This document shows positions 6,419-12,011 of a stretch of 12,011 nt of DNA, in pieces. The notes below the pieces were generated by a model. The model was not told the DNA's origin. It searched no databases and saw nothing but the letters and a program-made list of their open reading frames with translations. The DNA comes from Bacteroidales bacterium UBA1176 (lineage in GTDB: Bacteria > Bacteroidota > Bacteroidia > Bacteroidales > WCHB1-69). The stretch spans positions 1 through 12,011 of the forward strand of contig DBYW01000010.1 of the NCBI GenBank assembly GCA_002311645.1, given 5' to 3'. Both the position numbers and the translations under genes were made by a program. Every line of letters begins with the position of its first letter. Position 1 is the first letter of the stretch.

Positions 6419-6712
6419 CTATAAACCCATAGATGTCTTCAACGCATTAAACCAAGATTCCCTAATAGCAATCTCGGAATCTTTTTGTTCCCGATTCAGG
6501 TTGGGATTGCTTTCAATATCGCGTTTCATCTTGGCAATGCAAAAATCCATAGTATCTTCCGCCTGTTGTTTGGTTATAAAGCCTCCTCTGATGAGATTAA
6601 AAAGGAATTGCGCTGTCCCGGGTGAATGCGCAGCCATCTCTAATTGGTGCATAAGTGCTTTCTCGTTGTAGGACATAGTTGTTTTCTTATCTTTCAAGAC
6701 TTGTATTGCCAT
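6419..6712 (-). CDS. Small conserved-looking protein of unknown function
   Basis: A 97-residue product, mostly helical by composition, with no signal peptide, membrane segment or motif I can name. The body (SYNEKALMHQLEMAAHSPG, then FNLIRGGFITKQQAEDTMD and REQKDSEIAIRESWFNALK) has helix-turn-helix spacing but no recognisable DNA-binding signature. Two starts are plausible: ATG at 6712, 33 bases after the Sel1 gene stop, or ATG at 6676 (MSYNEKAL), which has the more typical A-rich leader and would give 85 residues. It lies tightly between the Sel1/methyltransferase gene and the membrane protein gene, so it is probably co-transcribed and may be an accessory subunit of one of them. Confidence 0.6.
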   Translation of the reverse strand: MAIQVLKDKKTTMSYNEKALMHQLEMAAHSPGTAQFLFNLIRGGFITKQQAEDTMDFCIAKMKRDIESNPNLNREQKDSEIAIRESWFNALKTSMGL

Positions 6713-6745
6713 CCATATTTGTCATATAATCTTTGACATAACCCT

Positions 6746-9700
6746 TTAAAAGGGTAAATCGTCAATTCTTTCAGGATGAGTTTCGAAATGAGAGAACCCG
6801 ATTAAATGAGACCAAAACAACCCTGCATCTGTAACTCCTTGATTAGTGTCATTGATTTCCCCATTAGGTAACAAATTAAAAAAATGTTTCATTCTATTAC
6901 CCATAGGATCAACATTGTTCGTCCCTGAATGTGTGGCCAAAACATAATGTATCCCTCTTCCGGAATTAATTATTGACTTTGCTAATTGCTCCAATGAAAT
7001 TGATGTAATGTCAATTATGTTAGATAACAGATGAATTATAACTGGGTAATGCAATGGAGGATGCACAAAATCTTCTCCTGCTGTAGGAAGTGAAGCACAA
7101 AAAACATTAATATCACACTCTTTCTTTATTGAATTCATATATCTTTGGCACTCGTATACATTACTAACATATTTTTCAGCATTACTTAATGCATATTCAC
7201 TTTCATCTATTAAGGTTATCCTTCTTAAATTATGAATATTCTTTGCAAAAATATGTTCTACTAGGCCAATCGTAGCCAAACCTTGGCCACAACCATAATC
7301 AATGACTTCAAATTCTTGATACTTGAAATCTATATATCTCAAGTAAGTATCGTATAAACAATCTAATTTTTTCTTATGTGAAAAACCATAGGCTGCAAGA
7401 TAACAATCAGCTTGTAGTTCATTACTAATACATCCCTTTCCACTATTGATTATGTGTTCTTTATAATCCTCCCACGTTCTGATATTCATATCTGCCAATC
7501 TTTTAACAGCATTATGAATAATTCTATTTGATGAATATGGCACAAGTTCAAACCCCATTGAGGCGCACAATCTTGCTAAAGCAGAACCATTTTTATCTCG
7601 TTTTATCTTATCGAAAACGTCGTTCAATTTTGCATCCGCCAATTTGTTTTTTTCTTTATTAGCTGCTGATTTATGGAACCATTTGACTGCTTCTTCCAAA
7701 TCTTGTTTCACGCCACTTCCGTTTTCATAGCAGCAACCAAGGTTGTATTGCGCACTGGCATTGTCCTGTACTGCTGCCTTGGTAAACCAATCCACCGCCT
7801 TGAGACAGTCCTTTTTTACACCAAGTCCGTTATTAAAGCAATAGCCGAGGTTGTTTTGCCCACCAGCATCATTCTGCTTTGCAGCCTTGGTAAACCACTC
7901 TACCGCCTTGACATAGTCCTTTCCCACGCCAAGCCCCTCAAAAAAGCAGCGACCGAGATTGTATTGCGCAGTGGCATAATCCTGTTTTGCCGCTTTGGCG
8001 AACAACTCCACCGCCTTGACAAAGTCCTTTTCTACGCCAAGTCCATTTTCAAAGCAACAGCCGAGGTTGTTTTGCCCCCTAGCATCATTCTGCTTTACAG
8101 CCTTGGTATACCACTCTACCGCCTTGACATAGTCCTTTTTTACACCAAGTCCGTTATCAAAGCAGTAGCCGAGATAATTTTGCGAATGAGCATCATTCTG
8201 TTCTGCCGCCTTGGCAAACCACTCCACTGCCTTGACATAGTCCTTTTTCACACCAAGCCCGTCAAAAAAACAGACTCCGAGGTTATATTGGGCTTTTGCA
8301 ACCCCCTGTTCCGCAGCCTTGGTAAACAACTCAACAGACTTTACCATATTCTTCTTCACACCATTCCCGCTTATGAAGCAAATACCGAGGTTGTATTGCG
8401 CATCGGCATTGCCCTGTTCTGCCGCCCTGGCAAACCACTCAACCGCCTTTATATAATCCTTTTCCACACCATTTCCTTCTAAATAGCAGCAACCGAGATT
8501 GTATTGCGCAGTGGCATCATTCTGCTTTGCAGCCTTGGTAAACCACTCTACAGCCTTGACAAAGTCCTTTTCTACTCCAAGTCCAAATTCAAAGCAGACT
8601 CCGAGGGCCTTTTGCGCTTTGGCATTATCCTGTTCTGCCGCCCTTGAGAACCACTCCACCGCCTTGACAAAGTCCTTTTCCACACCAAGCCCGTCAAAAA
8701 AACAGTTTCCGAGGTTGTATTGGGCTTTTGCACCCCCTTGTTCTGCTGCCTTGGTAAACCAATCCACAGCCTTGAAAAAGTCCTTTCCCACGCCATCCCC
8801 GTTCTTATAGCAGCAACCAAGGTTGTATTGTGCATCCACATCTCCCTGTTCGGCAGACTTTTTATACCACTCCACCATCTTGAATGCGTCCTTATCAACA
8901 CCTATCCCATTTTTGAAATATAATCCCAGAACTCGTTGACCACGACGACATCCTTTTTCTGCAACTTCTCGTACAAGTTTAAACGCTAATGAACAATCTT
9001 TATTTGTCCCAGCCCCACATTCATAACAACAGGCCAAACACACATAAGCTTCTTCGTTTCCTTGATCTGCGGATTGCTTAAAATAAAAAAAAGCATTATT
9101 CTTATCTTTGACAATTTCACAATAATACCTTCCTAATTCATATTGTGCAGAAGCATAACCTCGCTCTGCTGCCTTGGTATACCACTCCACCGCCTTAACC
9201 ATATCCTTCTCCACACCACACCCGTTTTCATAACAAACACCAAGAGTGAATTGCGCAGTAACATAATCCTGTTCAGCAGCCCTGGTAAACAACTCGATAG
9301 CTTTATCGAGATTCTTTTCCACACCAATTCCACAATAATAGCAGCAGCCAAGGTTGAATTGTGCTCTGGTTTCCCCCTGTTCAGCTGCCTTCGTGTACCA
9401 CTCCACAGCCCTAACAGAATCCTCCCCGACTCCGTCCCAATTCACATAATGTCCTTCGATTTGAAATTGAGCATCTGCATCCCTCTGCACCTTCAAAATT
9501 GGAATATCTCTCAATCCAGAATGATGTCTTTCAAACTGAGATTTACTAACCATCAATTTATAATCATTGTCCATCTCGTCAATCAAAAATTGAATATTGC
9601 AACGCATAGAATCATCTTCCAAGCTTACAAACATTAAATCTTGTTCACCTTCTCGAATTTCTAAATTAAAAAAAACGCCAGATTTGGCTATACCCTTTAG

Positions 9701-9763
9701 TTCACCAAAAAGGTAAATAATACAATCAGTTTCTGACTTGATGTGTAAGACGGATGTTCCCAT
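6746..9763 (-). CDS. Sel1-repeat protein fused to a methyltransferase-like domain
   Basis: The 1005-residue protein has three parts. Residues 1-95 (CIIYLFGELKGIAKSG and FNLEIREGEQDLMFVSLED) resemble the PEGA-like beta domain that begins many Bacteroidetes repeat proteins. Residues 97-705 are 17 Sel1-like repeats of 36 residues (pattern AQYNLGxCYxxGxGVxKDxxKAVEWFTKAAEQ); the fourth has only 33. Sel1 repeats form alpha-solenoid scaffolds that bind other proteins. Residues 706-1005 include VIDYGCGQG (D822-G828), a class I SAM-methyltransferase motif I, then an acidic strand end LIDES (D853) and IIHLLSNIIDI (909-919). No catalytic NPPY or PC motif is visible, so the substrate is unknown and activity unproven. 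GC is higher in the repeats (28 of 60 at 8041-8100) than in the methyltransferase-like part (17 of 60 at 7141-7200), suggesting separate origins. The LRR, DUF2971-like and 97-residue genes flank it closely. Confidence 0.85.
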   Translation of the reverse strand: MGTSVLHIKSETDCIIYLFGELKGIAKSGVFFNLEIREGEQDLMFVSLEDDSMRCNIQFLIDEMDNDYKLMVSKSQFERHHSGLRDIPILKVQRDADAQFQIEGHYVNWDGVGEDSVRAVEWYTKAAEQGETRAQFNLGCCYYCGIGVEKNLDKAIELFTRAAEQDYVTAQFTLGVCYENGCGVEKDMVKAVEWYTKAAERGYASAQYELGRYYCEIVKDKNNAFFYFKQSADQGNEEAYVCLACCYECGAGTNKDCSLAFKLVREVAEKGCRRGQRVLGLYFKNGIGVDKDAFKMVEWYKKSAEQGDVDAQYNLGCCYKNGDGVGKDFFKAVDWFTKAAEQGGAKAQYNLGNCFFDGLGVEKDFVKAVEWFSRAAEQDNAKAQKALGVCFEFGLGVEKDFVKAVEWFTKAAKQNDATAQYNLGCCYLEGNGVEKDYIKAVEWFARAAEQGNADAQYNLGICFISGNGVKKNMVKSVELFTKAAEQGVAKAQYNLGVCFFDGLGVKKDYVKAVEWFAKAAEQNDAHSQNYLGYCFDNGLGVKKDYVKAVEWYTKAVKQNDARGQNNLGCCFENGLGVEKDFVKAVELFAKAAKQDYATAQYNLGRCFFEGLGVGKDYVKAVEWFTKAAKQNDAGGQNNLGYCFNNGLGVKKDCLKAVDWFTKAAVQDNASAQYNLGCCYENGSGVKQDLEEAVKWFHKSAANKEKNKLADAKLNDVFDKIKRDKNGSALARLCASMGFELVPYSSNRIIHNAVKRLADMNIRTWEDYKEHIINSGKGCISNELQADCYLAAYGFSHKKKLDCLYDTYLRYIDFKYQEFEVIDYGCGQGLATIGLVEHIFAKNIHNLRRITLIDESEYALSNAEKYVSNVYECQRYMNSIKKECDINVFCASLPTAGEDFVHPPLHYPVIIHLLSNIIDITSISLEQLAKSIINSGRGIHYVLATHSGTNNVDPMGNRMKHFFNLLPNGEINDTNQGVTDAGLFWSHLIGFSHFETHPERIDDLPF
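7649..9475 (-). repeat. Tandem 108-bp Sel1-coding repeat array
   Basis: Seventeen tandem coding units, all 108 bp except one of 99 bp, encode residues 97-705. Units near the middle and left end (about 7700-8820) are the most alike in DNA, with shared runs such as CCGCCTTGACATAGTCC, while the right-hand units (about 8880-9475) are more diverged. Homologous units of this kind can change number by recombination. The array also creates long antisense open frames that I take as artefacts of the repeats. Confidence 0.8.
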
Positions 9764-9813
9764 AGATAAAAATATAAATACTCTTTCTAAGATTGCACTT
9801 TCTTAATTAATTA

Positions 9814-10929
9814 TCACAACATTTTTAAGGATGAAAAAACATACTGCTTGTTCCGACTAGATACTTCACAAGAAACCTTAAAACCAATAGAAACTAAAAC
9901 TTGCTCCAAATCAGATTCTTTATCATCCATATTCATACTTGTGAAGAACACCCCTTCATCAAACACACTCAACAAGGCACGTATCAACAGATTGTAGGAT
10001 TCATTTCCTGCATACTGTTCATCTATGGCAATAATATCCAATTCATTGACAACTTTTTTCTTGTTAATGGACAACAATTCTTCGCTTAGCTTACAGACAG
10101 GTGGAGTGATGAAGGCTGAGAGATCTCTCGTCAAATGCGATTTTGCGCGAGCCATGCCGATCAATTGTTTGTTTTGAAACATTCTTGTCACATACGAATT
10201 TTTATAATCATTATCCCAAGGTAATGCTATATTATGCCGTTGAACAAAGTCTTGTATTTGTTCAATCTCATCATTTTTCAAGCAATAAAAGGGCTTTGTA
10301 TCGAATGATTTCATCTTACATCTCTCTCTTAACAGTTCTGCTTGAAAAATCCATTGTTTATTTTCTAAAACCGTGGAATGGTTTATATCACATTTCACTC
10401 CAAGTTCCATTAGTTTTCGTTTTCTTTCTTGGAATTTGCTGTCATCTAAATAAGGACTTAAGGTGATTTTTCGAATAAAACCATTGATGGGCAGATATCC
10501 TCCATTCAAACTCACAATCCTATACTCACTTTCATTTCGGTAAGGATATCTTTTGGTAAACAATAATTCTTCAACATCATCAAAAGAAACTTCTTTCAGA
10601 ACATCGTATTGAACTTCTTGACAACGATAGAGCGAGTGATACATATACTCCTCCAAAAGCTCTTTCTTTGCTAATTCAATACAACAGACATCCTTTCTTT
10701 CTTTATTTTTTGCAAAATATATCCAATGATATATCGTCTCATCATCATTTAAAAAACATATTATTCCGACATTATCGTTATGAGTAATTTCTTTGTAAAT
10801 CTCAACAAGTTTAGAATCATTCTTATCTTCCCAACCATCAAAAGATGTAGAGAATTTCAGTCCATTAGTAATAATGGATTCAAGCACATCGTACGTTGTG
10901 AAATGATTCAATTTATTCATCCTATTCAT
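9814..10929 (-). CDS. DUF2971-like protein with a possible GNAT-like C-terminal domain
   Basis: The first 200 residues resemble DUF2971: LNHFTTYDVLESIITNGLKF followed by FDGWEDKND, then ICFLNDDETIYHWIYFAK (aligning with the family's SxS...W..YA segment), CCIEL, and RYPYRNESEYRIV. The function of DUF2971 is not established. The last 120 residues (about 250-371) look like an acetyltransferase: IGMARAKSHL, then NELDIIAIDEQYAGNESYNLLIRALL, then SIGFKVSCEV. The GNAT acetyl-CoA loop (Q/RxxGxG/A) would be QYAGNE, with Glu replacing the last Gly/Ala, so it may be inactive or a misreading. I prefer the ATG at 10929, since the family motif starts soon after; another in-frame ATG is at 10920. A TTG at 10977 would add 16 residues and leave 13 bases after the LRR stop. 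No signal peptide. The Sel1 gene follows 50 bases downstream. Confidence 0.7.
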   Translation of the reverse strand: MNRMNKLNHFTTYDVLESIITNGLKFSTSFDGWEDKNDSKLVEIYKEITHNDNVGIICFLNDDETIYHWIYFAKNKERKDVCCIELAKKELLEEYMYHSLYRCQEVQYDVLKEVSFDDVEELLFTKRYPYRNESEYRIVSLNGGYLPINGFIRKITLSPYLDDSKFQERKRKLMELGVKCDINHSTVLENKQWIFQAELLRERCKMKSFDTKPFYCLKNDEIEQIQDFVQRHNIALPWDNDYKNSYVTRMFQNKQLIGMARAKSHLTRDLSAFITPPVCKLSEELLSINKKKVVNELDIIAIDEQYAGNESYNLLIRALLSVFDEGVFFTSMNMDDKESDLEQVLVSIGFKVSCEVSSRNKQYVFSSLKML

Positions 10930-10990
10930 AGAGCTATACAAGTTATTGTTTATCACAAAATCTTTGTTATATGACAAAAGCTAATTCTTT

Positions 10991-12011
10991 TTATTGTTCA
11001 ACAAGTTTATCCCATAATTCTTTATCAAGCATTGTCTTGAATCTATCTTTCTCTCCCGCAGGAATAATAACAACCTTTAATTGTTCACACCCATCAAACG
11101 CTCCATCCCCTACGGTTGTGACGGAATCGGGAATGACTATTTGTCGCAATGATCTACACCCATCAAACGCTCCATCCCCTATGGATGTAACGGAATCGGG
11201 AATGACAATTTGCCGCAAAGACTCACACCAATAGAAAGCTCCATCCCCTATGGTTGTGATGGTATCGGGAATGACCATTTGCTGCAAAGACTCACACTCT
11301 CCGAACGCTCTATCCCCTATGGATGTAACGGAATCGGGAATGACTATTTGCTGCAATGAACTACAACAATAGAACGCATTATCCCCTATGGATGTAACGG
11401 AATCGGGAATGACTATTTGCTGCAATGAACTACAATAATAGAACGCATTATCCCCTATGGATGTAACGGAATCGGGAATGACTATTTGTCGCAATGATCT
11501 ACACCCATCAAACGCTCCATTCCCTATGGATGTGACGGAATCGGGAATGACAACCCTATGCTCATTTCCAAGATAGGATACATATATTTTATAATAATTG
11601 TCAATTAGAGAATTATTTCTTGCTGTATATTTAACAGAATCGCTTGATAGAATAATTCTTTCACAACACGTAAATGGATTCGCGCCAATATATGACACTG
11701 TTTTTGGCAAGTGTATTTTTCGCAAAGATACACACCCTTCGAACGCTCCACCCCCTATGGACGTGACGGAATCGGGAAGAACAACTTCTTGCAATGAACT
11801 ACACCCATCGAACGCCAGATACCCTATGGTCGTGACTGAATCGGGGATGACAATTCGCTGCAATGATTTACAACCGTGGAATGCCAAATTCCCTATGGAT
11901 GTAACGGAACCGGGAAGGACAACTTCTTGCAATGATTCACACCAATCAAATGCCTGATACCCTATGGTCGTGACTGAATCGGGAATGACAATTCGTTGCA
12001 ATGATTTACAA
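10991..12011 (-). CDS. BspA-type leucine-rich-repeat (LRR_5) protein, N-terminus outside window
   Basis: The reading frame stays open to the right edge (C-K-S-L-Q before the first full unit), so this is the C-terminal 340 or so codons of a longer protein. Twelve 23-residue LRR_5 units are visible with pattern SLQxIVIPDSVTxIGxxAFxxC. A non-repeat island interrupts them after the fifth (NPFTCCERIILSSDSVKY, then a Tyr/Asn-rich loop), as in many BspA-like proteins. The end (VVIIPAGEKDRFKTML then DKELWDKLVEQ) is the usual capping tail. Such proteins are known from Treponema, Tannerella and Bacteroides, where some are surface adhesins. Here no secretion or sorting signal can be judged because the N-terminus is missing, and the plain C-terminus lacks a sorting domain. 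Stop TAA at 10991-10993. It is the first visible gene of the minus-strand block, so an upstream promoter may lie outside the window. Confidence 0.85.
   Translation of the reverse strand, partial: CKSLQRIVIPDSVTTIGYQAFDWCESLQEVVLPGSVTSIGNLAFHGCKSLQRIVIPDSVTTIGYLAFDGCSSLQEVVLPDSVTSIGGGAFEGCVSLRKIHLPKTVSYIGANPFTCCERIILSSDSVKYTARNNSLIDNYYKIYVSYLGNEHRVVIPDSVTSIGNGAFDGCRSLRQIVIPDSVTSIGDNAFYYCSSLQQIVIPDSVTSIGDNAFYCCSSLQQIVIPDSVTSIGDRAFGECESLQQMVIPDTITTIGDGAFYWCESLRQIVIPDSVTSIGDGAFDGCRSLRQIVIPDSVTTVGDGAFDGCEQLKVVIIPAGEKDRFKTMLDKELWDKLVEQ
11084..12011 (-). repeat. 69-bp LRR-coding tandem repeats, including a near-identical pair
   Basis: The LRR units repeat every 69 bases. Units 11341-11409 and 11410-11478 differ at one base, which changes a Tyr codon to Cys (FYYC versus FYCC). 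The neighbouring unit 11272-11340 shares only its right half with them. The rest of the array is more diverged and is interrupted around 11570-11700 by the non-repeat island. The near-identical pair points to a recent duplication or gene conversion. Confidence 0.8.

Noticed and set aside
7673..8482. Long open frame of 269 codons on the plus strand inside the Sel1 gene
   Set aside because: It is antisense to the 108-bp repeats, and its periodic sequence mirrors the repeat unit. The Sel1 reading on the minus strand fully explains the region. The same holds for the plus-strand frames at 8499-8810 and 9143-9637.
7649..9475. Regularly spaced repeats considered as a CRISPR array
   Set aside because: The 108-bp period is an uninterrupted coding repeat in frame with Sel1 units; there are no short conserved repeats with unique spacers.
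11598..11957. Plus-strand open frame across the LRR array
   Set aside because: It is a shadow of the 69-bp repeats; the minus-strand LRR protein is clearly the real product.

Overview
The window looks like chromosomal accessory DNA from a Bacteroidales bacterium, probably a gut or oral commensal of the Bacteroides/Prevotella/Muribaculaceae type. Four things point that way. Two upstream regions carry the Bacteroidetes -7 box (TAnnTTTG). Most starts lack a Shine-Dalgarno sequence and have A/T-rich leaders. The protein families (RhuM with a PLD-like tail, BspA-type LRR, WG repeat, Sel1 repeat) are typical of this group. Intergenic gaps carry short-period degenerate repeats. I cannot assign a genus. 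I saw no rRNA, tRNA, CRISPR array, transposase or integrase, and no gap without a gene is longer than about 190 bases.

Layout. The left end (1-991, + strand) holds two RhuM-family genes in tandem. The first is cut by the window edge, leaving only its phospholipase-D-like C-terminus. The second has the N-terminal and middle parts but has lost the PLD-like tail, ending in a GC hairpin and an octamer repeat tract. From about 1059 to the right edge every gene is on the minus strand and so converges on the RhuM pair. In transcription order (right to left) these are: a BspA-type leucine-rich-repeat protein (5' end outside the window); a DUF2971-like protein with a possible degenerate GNAT domain; a 1005-residue protein with 17 Sel1-like repeats joined to a methyltransferase-like domain; a 97-residue unknown; a membrane-anchored 496-residue protein whose C-terminus may be a winged helix; a WG-repeat protein; a 433-residue protein with an NTF2/SnoaL-like front and a zinc ribbon; a lipoprotein; and, between two octamer tracts, a second probable lipoprotein.

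How the genes may work together. The first five minus-strand genes (12011 to 4906) lie 13-61 bp apart and look like one operon. The WG gene and the 433-residue gene each have their own candidate -7 box, so they may start separate transcripts. The 433-residue gene and the lipoprotein at 1996-2799 are 40 bp apart and probably co-transcribed. The most striking point is that three unrelated repeat-protein classes (LRR_5, Sel1, WG) sit in one block with a putative SAM-binding domain, a DUF2971/GNAT-like protein and a membrane protein. No nuclease, protease or known toxin is visible, so any defence, conflict or sensing role is a hypothesis. The repeat arrays are repetitive at DNA level too, including two adjacent 69-bp LRR units that differ by one base, so this region probably changes repeat number.
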